Positions 21,979 to 36,900 of a stretch of DNA of 64,000 nucleotides are shown here, piece after piece. The notes beneath the pieces are model-generated. The model had not been told where the DNA came from. It searched no databases and worked only from the letters and a program-made list of their open reading frames with translations. The DNA comes from Halichondria panicea. Its lineage: Eukaryota > Porifera > Demospongiae > Suberitida > Halichondriidae. The translations under genes and the position numbers were made by a program. Positions within the stretch are counted from its first letter, which is position 1. Every line of letters begins with the position of its first letter. The stretch spans positions 2,527,525 to 2,591,524 of the forward strand of contig NC_087378.1 in the NCBI RefSeq assembly GCF_963675165.1, in the 5' to 3' direction.

Positions 21979-24909
21979 ATGTCTCTTGCAAGTGCAAATG
22001 AGTTGGAGAAGTCTAGGAAGGAACTAGCAGGTATACTGCATGTTGGTACTGCTACTTGCTTTGTAATAACATACAGAATATCTAACAATGAGAAAGCAGC
22101 ATAGACTCTGGCATAGTGTCACTGTGTACTTACGTGTATAGCACTGAAGTACATAAGAGTACAACACATGGTTCTGCAGGAACTTTTTAAAAGGAACACT
22201 ATCTGTACTCGCATAATTGTTTACTCTACGCCGCGCCGTGTGTGTGTGTGTGTGTGTGGTCTCAGCTTCCCCTTATTTCCCTCCCCTTTTTTGATTGTAT
22301 TCATTGCTGTTGTATTTGATTCTGCTGCTCTATTTGCAATAGAGTAGGACAGGGTGGCCAGGGCCCCTCCCCCTCCCCCCAGTATAGGTGTTCCCTATAG
22401 GACAGGGTGACCAGTGCCCCCCCTCCCCCCCCCCAATATAAGTGTTCCCTACTACACTGTAGGGCCTTGGGGGCCAATATTTTAGGTGTTCCTACTCCAT
22501 TGATAGGTAATTAGCGCATTCATTGCTAATTCTCATTGCTATTGTCTTTGTCACTGCAGATGAATACGAGCGAGTTCAGAAAAAAGCGTTTACCAACTGG
22601 ATCAACTTTCACCTGATAAAGGTATGTCCTAGAGGAATCAAATGATTATATCATCACGTACATTTTGTGTAAGTGTGCTTCACTTGGGATAGTGACAAAT
22701 TAGTGTTAACGTTGATGGCAAAGTGTAGTACTGTACTCGTTTTGCTCACATATAGAATGCATGACTAATTGCCACAAATTAGAGTGTGTTGCCACATAAT
22801 ACTATCACCTTGTAGTCTTCCCTGTGATGGTTTCCCAGGAAAGGAAGTGCTTATATTTTCTCTTAATTTCTCTGGTATGCCTGTGGTGGCAGTTGGTTGC
22901 CTAGTTACCTCACTCTTACTGCACCGTGTTGCCTCATTGGTACAGCCAGCACTTGCTCTAGCGTGTTTCTTGGGCCACCAAGGGCTACCAACTCCTTTTG
23001 TAAACACTGTATTCCATATTTACATCAGTTGAGTGTAAATTTTACAAAGGCCCATCCATTCCATTATATCTAGTGTTCCTTTTTATTGACTATGAGCACC
23101 ATAATTATTTTGTAAATTCGAGCACCGAAGTGCTAACCCTCGACTGTTGATGTGAAAAATAAAGATTTGTAGCAACCAAAAGAGTGTATATAACAATTGC
23201 TGGCTAAGCAACAAGTAACAGGAGCTAGACTAAGACATGCTCAAACTTTTCAGAATGAAGTTTCAGTAGTGTATGCAAGGGTTGTGCTGATTTTATTTTT
23301 AGGAAGGCCCTGACTTGGATGTAGGCATCATATGTGTTGTCTACTCAAACCACTTCAAAAGTGTTTCAATTCCTGTGTGAATGTGTCCAGTCAGCCCAGT
23401 AGATCAATAATATCATTACATGAGGCCATGCAGTCACATGCTGTCACATGTCAGGCAGGCTGCTGTGGTTGGTACAGTACCACCCTAGTGATGTTTATAC
23501 ATGTGTGCTAGGGGGTGCCCATTCTATTCATCTCAATGGCTGGAGTATTCATGTTTGTCTCTACTTGTAGGCTGGTCAAAAGGTGGATGACCTCTACAAA
23601 GATTTGAGAGATGGTCGAAAGCTACTATCTCTGTTGGAAGTGCTCACTGGCGTCAAACTGGTACGCTAGAAAAAGAGCAGTACAGTATTCCTACATTGTA
23701 TATGGGGCTATATGGGGCTATACATTGTATGTAATGTAACACACACTAGTATACACTAACAGTGCAGCTTCACATTGACTAACAGTTAAAAATGTCACGT
23801 GTTTCATGTTAAAATCACAAATCACAGTATGCGTGAAGATAAACCAAATGCACACCAGTGTTTTGTCTTATGATTGCATGTACAGTAATGCATGTATAAT
23901 TATATATAACTCCTACAGCCTAGAGAGAAGGGCAAGATGAGGTTTCACCATCTGCAACATGTGGGCACAGCTCTGGATTTCCTTCAGAAGGAGCGCAGGA
24001 TTAAGCTGGTTAACATCCGCAGCGAGGAGATCGTCGATGGCAACCCTAAGCTAATCCTGGGTCTGGTTTGGACTCTCATCCTCCACTTTCAGGTGAGCTA
24101 TACATATATACGTCCGTGCAGTAGAACAAACCTCTAAATTACATGTGGTGTATTTTATACATGCTACACAGAAAGCCCTAATCAATCATTGTTACTGAGT
24201 GAGGATGCTCAATGAATGTATCCAAGAACTTTATGCAACTAATATCTTTTGATTCAGATATCGGATGGCATTGGGCTTAATTCTGAAGATCGACCTACCT
24301 CTCCACAAGCCATCTCCACCAAAGATCTCAAGAATAAGCTGCTCGAATGGGCACAGCAGGCCACCGAGGGGTGAGGAGGGAGGGGGGTAACAGGGTGACA
24401 CAAGTGTGAGGGGGGTGAGAGGAGGGAGGGGGGTAACAGGGTGACAAAAGTGTGAGGGGGGTGAGAGGAGGGAGGGGGAGGGAGGGAGGTAACAGGGTGA
24501 CAAAGTGTGGGGTGAGGTATTGACTGAATGTGTTTTGGGCTAGCTGAATTGATATAATACATGTATGCCAAAACCAACTTCTAAACTGCATTTTTATATT
24601 TTACCCCTGTAAAGGTATGAAGATGTCAACCTGACCAACTTTGACAAGAGCTGGCGAGATGGAATGGGTTTTTGTGCCATCATCAATCGTCACCGACCAG
24701 ACCTGCTCAACTTTGACGACTGTGACGTGGACACACCTCTGGAGAACCTTGAGCTAGCTTTCTCTGTGGCAGAGAAGGAACTGGACATTGTGAGGATTGT
24801 GGATCCAGAGGATGTGTGTGTGCCCAAGCCTGATGATAAGGCTGTACTGACGTACGTGTCCTTCCTTCATCACGCATTCCCTGACATGCCCCCTCCTCAC
24901 TGGAAGAAG
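21979..24909 (+). CDS. Spectraplakin exons 1-6: CH1-CH2 actin-binding domain
   Basis: Exons: 21979-22030, 22560-22621, 23571-23660, 23919-24092, 24258-24370, 24615-24909. CH1 opens [20 protein letters not shown] and includes [17 protein letters not shown] and [20 protein letters not shown]2 includes [20 protein letters not shown] and ends [14 protein letters not shown]. Both are textbook type-1 and type-2 CH domains that together bind F-actin. The initiator ATG at 21979 leaves one base (G) that completes the Asp codon of exon 2, which supports this start. Confidence 0.95.
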
Positions 24910-27900
24910 GTGGGCACTATACATGTAATAAGTGGCCAGTATTGGTGCAGCATACAGTTTACACTGTACATGCATGATATAAATGTACAGTGTACCTGTG
25001 TACTCAGACATGTGGTAGAGTCAGGCTTCTGTATACTGTTAAGGTCAGTGCTTGAGGCATGTGTACTTGTACTTGTGGCTAGTGTAGTGTACCATTTCCT
25101 TACCCTTGCCTGGTGCTCTATTGTAGTAGTACGTACTACATTATTAGTAAGTATGCACCCAGTCTGTGTCTGTATTAGAGAATCTATTTAAGTATGCACC
25201 CAGTCTGTGTCTGTGTATTAGAGAATCTATTGTGGTTGTGATTTACAGAAGCCCAAGGTCTCCTCTGAAGGCTACACGAGTCTGTACGATGCTACCGAGG
25301 CCTGGATTAAAGCAAAGACTGAACAATCCAAGGCCAGAGAGTTTCCCAACACTGTGGAGGAGATGAGAGCAGCCTTGGAGAGCTTTGAGAGCTCTGTCCT
25401 CAAGGAGATGCCGGGCAAGAAGCGTGACGTATCTACTCTGTCGGAACTAAACGACAAGCTCAAGGGACAGAAGAAGATTAACTTACCCCCAGAGTATGAG
25501 TACTCTAAACTAGCAGAGGTAGGTATGCTCAATACTACATACAGTACATGTACGTATGTGTACCCTTTTGTATGGTACTTACATACATGTACCAGCATAC
25601 ATTATGCAGCAAATTTATTTGAAACTAGCTAAATTCGGTCATGAGTTATTTCACATACTGTGTTCGTACCCTTGATGTTTCCTTTCGGTTCATCTGAAGT
25701 TACACTGTGTCACAACTTCTTACAATCATGCATACGTACGTACACACAGTCGTGGTCAGATCTACAGAGTGAGTCTGCAGACTGCAAGAGAGCCATGGAA
25801 GAGGAGCTGAAGCGACTAGAAGGCCTCGAGAGTCTGGCGAACCAGATAGTCTCTGAGTGCACCAAAGTAGAGTCTGGTGTCAATGATTTCGAGGCTAAAC
25901 TGAGTGATTTTGAAGAGAACAGCATGTCTATGACTCCCGAGGAGGCAGCCAGTGTGTCGGAGGAGATCAGGGGACAGCTGGAGACTCTGCAAGAAGGGCT
26001 GAGTCAGCAGGCTCCCCTTGTAGAGCAACTGAAGGAGGGCAACTATCACAGCAGCGAGGAGGTGGACAAGAGGTGTGCATGGTTATTGGCACTTATTTAC
26101 AGTGCATGTATAGGTGTATGGGGAATCTGTGTGACTTTGGCAATGATGATTAAAAACAAATATTTCTGTTTCTGCCTCGGGGCCTATCTGGTGTATTTGT
26201 CTATGTTTTTTAACGTTCAAAACTATTCTTTACCTGTACAGAGTGAATGCCCTACACTCTCAGCTAGAATCCCTACTCCCCCGTCTGGAGAAAGCCTCAT
26301 CAGTTGTGGGGGAGGTTCAAGTGGTGACCGCCCTTGAGAGCAAGTTGGAGGACCTTGAACTATGGCTGGTCACATCTGGGAAGTTTTCCAACAATCAAAG
26401 TATCCTCGCGCAGATTGAAGACCACAAGGTTGGTGTCATAATATACAGTACATGTAATTTTGAGGGAGTAAAGTTTCTGTTGATTTTAGCTCAACAAATA
26501 GTTCTACAAGTGTGTGTGTGTGTGTGTGCACTGTAGTACATCTAGGACTCAGATATCTCCCTGTACTGTACACTGTTAATGCTCAAAGCAAACAACTGTT
26601 CTTTGTATTGATGATGAAGAGAAACACTTTGTTCCTTGTCGTGTTGCTTTGCTGTGCAGGCATTCCAACACGAGCAGTTGTCTGCTGCTCAAGAGAGGGT
26701 GGCCCATGTCAATAGGAGCACCCCTCCCGGACTAGACGACAAAGTCAAAGAGGTCAATCAGCGACTGGAGCACATTGTCAAACAGACTAACGACAGGTAC
26801 ACAGTACACTGAAGCTTATGTACATGTACATGTACATAGAATGTACATTTTACTTGAACATACATGTATGTGTAAAGTCGGCAATGAGGGCACCCCACCC
26901 ACCTCCACACACTCACCCTTTTAACCCTGACTACTTACAGTATGCATATGTACAGGTACATGTACATGTATACACATACTTGTATCTTCCAGGCCCCCTT
27001 TTTTCGTGAAGAGATGATTTCTGATTTGTTTCTGTACAATTCTACACAGGATTGCCAAAATACACTTTAGCTTGTAACATGTACATTGTACACTCACTGA
27101 CAGCCCCCCTTCCCCACAGGCTTGATGGTTTAGAGCCCATCATTCAGACAATACGGGAGTTTGACCTCCTAATTGGACCCCTGGAGAACTGGTGTACCAT
27201 AACCTCTGAGAAGTACGACCAGCTGCAGCCGCTTGCGCTGACCGTGGAGGTGTTGCAGAAACAGAAAGAGGAGGTGGCGGAGATACGACAGGAGATAGAC
27301 AGGCAAAAAGAGGGCGTGGAGAAAGCACAGGACGTCGCAGAGCAGTTCTTCAACGACACTGAGGTCAGTTTGAGTGCTAGCATATTAATACAGACACGGA
27401 CAGAGCATTTATACCTATTGTAAAAGTCTTTCACAGCCTCTGTATGATTCGTATAATATACTGTATTTATTATTCATTACAACATTTACATGTACTACAA
27501 ATGACTGTAATTACATGTACATGTATATGTAAACATTACCTGTCTTTTGGTGTATGTACGTGTACCATTACTTTGACAATGCTGTTTGGGTAATGTTTTA
27601 CGTAAACAATGCTGCAGTTAAGAATTTACATGTGTCCCTCTTCTTCAGCCTGTGCAGAGCCTGGCAGACCGATATGCCCGGCGCCTCAAGTCTCGGGAGA
27701 AAGTATCGGAGGTGCTGAGAATTCGAGACAGTGAGGATCTGGAGGAAGCCTCCATCTCGGAGCAGGCTGAGGCTCTACAGGTGAGGACATTCGATTAGCT
27801 TGTTGTACATGTATAGGTCCTTAAGATTATGTGGTAGGTCCTGAGGCACACTGTAGTCTAACGTTGGAATGTTTTAGCAAACTTTCTCAGAAAAATAGTG

Positions 27901-30900
27901 TGCTTCAACTCTTGCCTACATGTATCGATCATGCATGCACTGCAGTAGCAGGTAGTTTGTTGGTCGTGCTGTAGTTTTGCAAAAAATTGCCTAAAAATTG
28001 GAAATTAAATTATCTGGTTCAAACACTTACACTTGAACTCACGTGATACAGAACCAGTGGTCGTGGTTGAACAGTCATGCAGATGAACGAGCCCGACAGA
28101 TTGACTATCTCATAGACAAGATCTCCGAATTTGATGATCAGTACATTGCCCTGAGGCAGTTTGTGGACGAGGGCACGCAGCTGTGTGCCACAGAGAAGCC
28201 AGTGGGAGAGACTGCAAGCAGAGTGGAGGAGCAGATGGAGACTTGTCAGGTTTGTGTATGGGGCAGAGTACATCTCCATGTGCATGTACGTACATACAGT
28301 AAATGTAGGTACTTTTGAAATGGTCAAATAGTGTCGCAAAGTTACCCTGGAAATGTACTTTAAAATTTAGTATTGGAACCAATAAATAGATGGAGAGAGT
28401 TATCTTCAGGATCACAGTTATACTGATTTGCTTGCTTACAAGTGCTATACATTATACTGTATAACCATAGTTACAGAGGTAATTTGTAGTATCTATGGCA
28501 TAACTGTTCTACATGTTACATGCCTGTGTGCTTTCAAAACCTGTCATGATTATCTTTTACTAAGTATCTGACTCCTCCTCCCAGGAATTCCGAGCTAAGA
28601 TGTCAGCCAAGGAGCCAGTAGAGGAAGCAATGCTAGCATTGGGGAGGGCTATCCTAGCAGAGCCAAACACCACCTCACAAAACGATGCTCTCATGAACAA
28701 ACTAACTTCATTCATAGCAGACTGGTCCTACCTGCAAATGGACTGGCAAAACTGGTATGATGAGTTACATGCCCACTTGCAGACATCGCAGGACCTTTCA
28801 AACCAGTTTGACAAGTTTTTGAGTGGCATGAGTCTTCTTGAGCCTCTCTGCTCCAAACTGTTCCCAGCCAACCTGAGCATGGATTCTCTCCAACAGAAAC
28901 TGCATAGTCTACAAGTACGTGTGCACTATCTCTTATTGCACATGTACACTGTGTACTAAGTATATGCACACTAAGTACATGTATATGCACACTCAAGGCA
29001 AAATTGAATCGCCCTTCACAGTACCTTATTCGATACATGAGACTATACATGGCCTTTATCCAGTTGGATCTGTGCAATTTTTCTCTCTCTCTGTGTATAA
29101 TACATGCACATGTACAATACGTGTAGTATTTATTTCTTCTCTTCCCCTCCAGACCAAATTCGGCAATGAGGTGCTCTCCCCATACCAAGAAAAGCGGGCT
29201 GTGTACGAGGACTTTAGGTCAAAGGTGCAGCTCCTACCCAACAAACAGTTGGCCGAGGAGAGTTTCAGAAAATTTGAAGAGATCGCCAAGTCTATAGAAG
29301 GGTGGGTGCAGACAAAGTAACATTATACATACAATGTATAAGCAATCTTCTCCCCCTTAGGGGGCGACATTTTATGACCCCCCACACAACATTTCTCCCC
29401 CTTAGGGGTAATTGGTCAGCGTGTTTTGGTTGTTGGTGGCATATACAGTGTACGTAGAGCATTTGCTTGTAATCAATGTAGAGCTGGTGGCCTGTAGTAG
29501 ATTCCCTGGTGGTTGACCTTTGGCAATATTGGTGTCTTACATGTAATTCTAATTTGGTGACCCTTGCCAAAACCTGCTACATTGTATATGTAGATGTCAA
29601 TAGTACATTCAATGCGTGTGTGAAGTAAATACACATGTGTATACTGTGAAATTGGTCTATAGCAATGCCTTTAAAGTAGCAGTTTTCTCCGTATGGAGGT
29701 GCTGTAGTGACAGTATTGTAGGACCTCACAATGGCAGTTTTCACTGTAATGATTGTCCCTGTGTAGCCACCGTGATGAGTTGTCTGACGTGGTGAGTGCT
29801 GTAGACGGTTGGTGGGACGAGTTGCAGGGCTGCAGTCAATGGCTGGGGGAAACCCAACACTCACTCTCACAAGACAAGCCACTGGCCAACAGTATGCCTC
29901 TCTTGGAGGACCAGGAGAAGAGCATCAAGGTGGGCCTTTCTTGTTGCGAAATTCTCCATTGATTGTATAGAGCTAGTACCACACACACACACACACACAG
30001 AGTTCCATTACATCATCATGTACATTGCATCGATAAAAATATGCATATTATATTTGTTGATCTAATCGCAAAGGATGAACCCGTTCACATTTTTAACTAG
30101 ATTCTAGTGATTGCATGTTGAGTGATTGGTTCAGTCTCCAAATCTCAGTTGAAATTTGTGTTATACATTTCACTGCCACCAATCTTATTACCCCGCCACC
30201 TGTGTAGAGTGTGTGTGAGGCTGTGGAGGGCCAGCATGATGGGATGGAGAGGATGGTGGTGTGTTTGAGTGAGCTGGCCAGTCACAAGGGCCTTCTACAT
30301 CCAGCACCAGTCACTACACACAGAGACCAGCTCAAGAGTCAGTGGGACACCCTCGGCAATGAGGTGCGTAGGTGTCTAAGAGTGTGCAAATTTCAATCTG
30401 TAAAACTACTTTTTGCTCTTATACACTCGAAAGTGTTTATTAAAAGGGGGGTCTGGTTGTGGTTCATGCTTTCCACCTTTGATCCTTCACTAGATTTCAT
30501 TTGGCTCTATTGCTTATCCTTTATTATGTTGATATCTTGCGTATTTCACTGTACACACGTACTGTACACAGGTCCAAGAAAGGAGTGATCTTTGCTCCAC
30601 TGGCAGAGAGCAGCTCAACTCCTATGCGGATGTCTCGGTGCCCTTTAACTCCTGGCTCAAGCTTGCAGAAGAGAAGGGGAAGGATTTCTCCACATTGCCT
30701 CGGAGCAAGGAGGAGCTACTGAAAAGGCAGGAGGAGGTTAGAGAGTTCCACAGTGATGTTAGTGAGCACGGAGAGGCACTTGATGGGGTTGAGACAAAAG
30801 GTTGCAGCTTTCTCAGCACTGCTAAGGTACGGTGTTTGATTTGTATACACAGGGTATTCATTAAATTATGTACATAGCAATTTATGGGACGTTATGTATT

Positions 30901-33900
30901 GGCCCTTTTGAAGGACGATGTTTTCATTAGGTTTTTAGGTTTGCAATCGATTGCTTAAATGGGCTTTGGGCAATGCTCTCTTGAACTCAATGCTCACTCC
31001 TTGTAGCGTACGTTTGAGCCCATTGTATATCCTCTGTGGCATTCAAAGAATGCTCTGCTTTGTCTAGCTCAGAGGCGTTTATCTTGTAGGTCATTGTTTT
31101 AAGTTGTTTAGGCCTTTGTTGCGAGATTGTTTTGTGCACAAACTGTTCATGTGGGGGACCAACTGTTCATGTGGGGCAGATAGCCTTGGACCTGTTCGCC
31201 TCTTTTTTCGTCGGAGCATACATGTATAATTATTAAACAATAACTGTTTCTTTCCTCTTGTGTGGCTCATGGATGACTAGCCAGCATTGCGAGTCTGTGC
31301 ACTGCACATGCATGTGTATTGTCATCCCCTCAATACATGCATGTGCTATCACTATCACAGGCGTACCAGTCAATTCTCATGAGCTACCGGCAGAGTGTGG
31401 ACAGTGAGGAGGGAGTTAAACAGCCCGAGTGGGTCGTACGTGCTGATGAGGACCCCGTCCACCTTCTGACTATGCCCACTTTCCAGGAGGACCAATATGA
31501 GAACGGCATCAGGGTTGTCAAAGGTCAGGGTGGATATATTTATATCGTAGTCTATACTGGAGGCACATGTTCATGTGCATCATAGTGTATGCATTGTCGA
31601 GTTAATGATACCAAAATGTGAGAATAAATTACTGTAAAGATTTGTGACTGAATCTTTAAGTGTAATGCAGTTTTGTGTGTATTGCCAGTCTGTGTACATG
31701 TGCTAACAGTGACTGACTTTCTCCAGCATACTCTGGTTCGTTACGGAAGCGCTACGATGCCATACAGTGTTCGGTGACTGAGTTCAAAAGTCTTGTGGAT
31801 GAGGCTGTGAGCAGGAGGGCGGAGTTTGATGCCTCCCTAGACGGTATGTTGGAGAGACTAGATGAGATAGAGAGCAAGTGTGCTGAGACAGAGGAGCAGC
31901 CCTTGAGAGTACAAGAGAGGGCGGAGGTTGTCAGGGTGAGTCAACTTGGAGTGAAACAATTGCAGACTTTGAATCGTGTACCGGGTTTTTAATGCAAGAC
32001 TCTTTTGGTTGTGAATTTCTAGTTTTCGTTTTGCATTGGTCACAAACAAAAGACCCGCAAAAGAGAGAGCATGCGCATACAATGTGCTTTATATGGAATT
32101 TGCAATAGTTAGAAAGTCAAACGCAACCATGTTTTGTACAGTGTCATTTGCAATTGATTAACTACGCATTCAAAACCCAGTATATGGCATACAGTACCAG
32201 TTAAAAATATTGTCAATTTGGTAATGCTGTTGGCACAGATTAGACAGCATTCAGCTTAGTCAATGTCTTACTTAGGATTAGGGTTAGGGTTGGCCTATTG
32301 ACCAAACCACATATACTACAAGTGGTTTATTTAGGCACAGGGTTTGCAGAGGAGGTACGACATCCGCGTGTCATCCGCGTGTTTTTAACACGCACATTCT
32401 GAACTTTGACCTAAGAAATGTGTGTCTAAAACGTTTCCTTTGACACGCGGATGTCGTACCTCCTCTGCAGGGTTTGGTAAAAAAAATACAACGTGCAGAG
32501 GAAGGTCACAGGAAGTGTACAACATTATTAAATTGCAAAACTAATGACATTTCGGATGTATACTGCATAATTTTCAAGGGTCAAAATATTTGTGGTTCAG
32601 CAATATTTAGCCATTCGTGGTTTTTATATTCGTGGTAGCTGCTTGCACTGCAGGTAAAGGTAGGTAAGGTCGCTTCATTCGTGGGTAAAATATTCGTGGT
32701 CCAGTGTTAACCACGAATATTTTTCCCCACGAAAATAACCCGCTATACGGTATTATATAGTGTTACGGTACACAGTTATGACATCGGAAACCAGAATAGA
32801 AGACAATAAACATTTTATTTATATATTTTAACTGTAAAGTTACCATAAACACTGTACAGATTTGCAGCATCAGTACAACACTGCATGGTTCTGTTTCTAT
32901 AAGCACTAGTTACAGTACCTTCTCACCCACTCCAGTCATTGGAAGTGGACTGTATGGCACTTGAGCCTCAGCTGCAGACTATTGACTCTCAGTACGACCT
33001 CCTGACAGACCTTGATGAGGCAGGAGGTGTGTGGGAGGGTGAGGACGAGGCACGCATTCGGAAGGAAGGCGCGGAGTCTCAACACAAGGCACTGTTGGAC
33101 AGACTGAGAGGACAGAGGGAGGGTCTCAATGCTGAGCTGTCAGAGTGAGATACATACAAATATTTCTGGGCTGTAGCAATTCACATAAGAATATTGTGTT
33201 TGTTCTGGCAGGATCAAGCAATAGCCTATAAGGTAGAGTACCTAGCCTTAATTGATAACATGGGAAGCTGGTTCTCTATAATTGAGTCAGAGCAATCTTT
33301 GAATCAATACTTATATTTTTGTCGATACTGTGTACTTATATGGCGTTAATCTCAAGTTGTAATGACTGCGTCTTTTCATGCATTACCTATATTCTGTCAT
33401 ACCTACAGTGCTCGAGCATTCCTTGGCTCCTTCGAGAGCTGTCTGACGTGGTTGAGAGAGACAGAGAGGAAGATTCAACGTGATGACCCCCTCAAACTGG
33501 AGGTGCGGGATCTCACCACCGGGCTCACTCATCTCAAGGTAACAATTTCTAGTGCTCATTTGGTAATCAATGTGTTTGTATTGTTTGGGTAATCTGCTTC
33601 TAGATAGTAAAACTCGTGACTTGACTGTACTATCCTAATTGCACCCTTTCCCCTTCCTAAGTACCCCACCCCCCCCTCTCATAGGGAGTGGCAAGTGACA
33701 TTACGGGGCACAAGGCAGCGTATGAGACGCTGTGCTCTAAGTGCCAGGAGCTGATTGAAAGGGAGGTGCAAGACTCGGAGGAAATGCGACATAACCTTGA
33801 TAACATGCAGCAGAGGTGGAACGCTATTCAGGTGTGCTTCTTTAGGAAATTAATTATTTTCACGTAACCTTTTTATGAACTATGATAGAGAAAATAATTA

Positions 33901-36900
33901 ATTTACAATACATATACATAATACATATACATATGTATTGACTCGTTGAGGGATTAAGACTCATAAGAGTCAGTAACACATGTACAATGTCATTTGTGTG
34001 CACTATGTGAAGCAGCTACTATCACAGCTCTCACATTTCTCTCTCAGATTGTAAATGATGACATTGAGGTGATTGAAGAGACAATTCCTAAGCTGGAGAC
34101 CTTCAACCAATCCTACTCCCAGCTGCTCTCTATGACAGAGGACCTCCTAGCAAAGATCACTGCCTGCAGTGTGTCTGCCATCTCCTCTGATGGGCTGGAG
34201 GCCAAAGGTCAAGGATTGCAGGTATTGTGTGAGGTTACACCGCGAGTACCTGTAACTACATGTAGGTTGCTGTTAAGACCGTTACAATAAATGGCAGCTT
34301 CCTGTCAAAGCTACTTTTCATGGCACATGTTTAGCCTCCCACCAAAGGACAGCTAAAAGATAAAATAGTTTATCCCCCAAAAATTTGGAGGTTTCGCTTC
34401 ATCCTTTTGTGGGTGCGCATGTGTACGTACTGTAGGTCGGTCACACATGGTTTTTGAGTACAACACACCAGCGCTATATAGTTGCACCATAGATAGAGTA
34501 GAGAGGGATTGGAAACGGAAGTACCCTCGAAGTACCATCCATGTATCTCCGCGGTTTAATCGAGGCTTACTTTTTAACACGAGGGCTAAACATGAATGAT
34601 TCATGGGAATTGCTTTGCTGTCTGTAAAAAGTCCACGAGCAGTTCTACTGCTAAACATTAACTTTTATCTCATACACTTGAGGCCATTTGGGACACAGGA
34701 CACTATTTAGCCTTAGCTATATCATAGGTACTATAGGAAAACAAACATGAAAAAGCGCTCTGTGTACCTCCAGCTACTTCACGACAATCGATTATATTTT
34801 CTTTGTTTCTAATTGATACCTACTATCAGTGGGCATGTGATTCAGTAATGGGGGTAGCTCTGAGATGTATGCACTGGACACAATAAGTTTCCCGGGCTTT
34901 ATGAAGAGATACACGGATGGTCCCAGAGCCACTACGTAGACTTCATTGTAAAACATCACGTGAATCACTTTCGTTTCCAATCCCTCTCTACTCTATCTAT
35001 GGTTGCACTCACTCTCTTCCACCAACTCATCTACATGTACATTGTACCACAGGAATTGTCTAGTGAGGTGGCCACCTTGAGGACAAGCTTTGAAGATCTC
35101 CTTAAGTCATGTGACCTGTTTGATACGCCATTCGACACTACCAAGGTTGAAGCAGACATCAGCTCTCTCAAGGACAAGATGCACCACTGTGACAAGGTTT
35201 GTTCAATGAACTAACTAACATACACGTATGCGTGTAATTTTTGTGTGTATAACATATACATGTACATGACTTATATATGTGTATAGATGTGTATAGATGT
35301 GGTGTCTGTCATTAATGACTGCAAAGCATCGTTGTAACAAAGGGCTGTAAAGTTTCTACTATACATGTACATTTGCAGATGGTGTCAATTCTCTTATTGC
35401 ATGTACTGTAGGCTAGTGTGTTTTCAGAGTACGTTTACATGTAGGTATTGGTCTGAGCTATGCAGTCAGTATACTTGAATGTACTCTTTCTGACTACTCA
35501 GGGCATAGCCAGCAAGAAAGGTGACCTAAAGACACTTGGAAAGAAGGTTGTTCCAATGGAGGACCTCTTTCAAAAGTTTCGGTCCTGGTTGAAGGAGACA
35601 GGGTCCCAGCTGGCTTCTCTCTCACCACCTTCCATCGAGAACCCCGGCAGGAGCAGACAGATGCAGCAGGCAAAGGTATATGAGACGTACTGATTGCTAT
35701 GTGCATCTTATTTGTTAGTAAATTCATTTTTCCATATGTACATCTATACAATGTACATGCAGCTGGTGCAGTACAGTGCATTTTCATACATGCATGTACA
35801 TGTATATTGTACATGTATATTGCGTAAAGCTCTAAGTGCTACCTGTGTACGTATTGAGTTAACCTATTTGGAGCAAATATTGCCCTGTTACCATGGAATA
35901 CTTATAACAGGTACTGGTAGAGAATGTCGAGACTCACAGAGAGGACCTTGAAGCCGTAGAGGACTCAGTCAGTATATTGTCCCCCCTTCTGGACGAATCA
36001 GACCAGGCAGAGCTCAAGGGACAGCTGGATGCTCTCACTGGAGAGTATGATGCTCTTAAGTTTAGCTGTGAGCTTTATCCTGTGGAGCGATGGTTGGAGG
36101 ACCGCACTCAGCAACTCGGTGACATGGCTCCCACTGGAGTCACTGTTTCTGCTCTACAGGTACGTATGTCCATATAAATTATGGCATGCACGAACAAGTG
36201 CCTTTTATACCACAATTTGCAGAAACAGTCCACTGCCGTCCAGGATCTTCAGAAGTCCATCAGCTCCTACCAGCCTAGACTAGACTCTCTAGCTTCTGCA
36301 GCCACTCAAGCTGACCTCACCAGCCAACAAGATCCGCCTGCCAGCTCAAAGATGGCCCAAGTTACTGCCTGTTTTGATCAACTTAAAGTGCTGTCTGAGG
36401 AGAGATTGAGCTTACTCAGTGGATACTTACCTGAGGTGCAACGCTACGAGTCATCTCGCATTGCTTGGGAGAGTTTGTTGTGTGGATGGGAGGGAACAGC
36501 CGGAGATTTGCCTTTGCCTGGAGCTACACCGGAGTCCATTCAAGACCAGATAGAGAACATTAAGGTTCGTAAACTCTCTTCATTATTGTTATCGGTTGGA
36601 CTAGATGCATATACTTAGATCTTATATTATTTGTGGCAAGCATTGGTCAAATTTTGTAATCTCAGGTCATCAATGCTCTGCACTGCATGTCATAGCTAGC
36701 ATGTGTGAATGATTAAATGTGAATATTCCTTTCCTTGTACAGGCACTACAACTAGCTATCAGTGATCACGAGCCTGAGTTTGTCTCCCTCCAACGCGAGC
36801 TCGTCAACATCTCACAAGGTCCGACTACAGAGCCTGCATTTTATGACCGGCTCTCGAAAGACCTACAGAGCTCGTCGGGAAAAGACGAGCCCAGACCAGG

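Noticed and set aside
21702..22001. Plus-strand 99-aa open frame upstream of the spectraplakin
   Set aside because: It overlaps the supported spectraplakin start in another frame and has no donor that continues into the CH exons in phase.
24231..24591. Minus-strand frames rich in Pro and Leu
   Set aside because: Antisense translations of the G-rich minisatellite.
32272..32293. Telomere-like TTAGGATTAGGGTTAGGGTT
   Set aside because: Only two to three imperfect units inside an intron, too short for an interstitial telomere.
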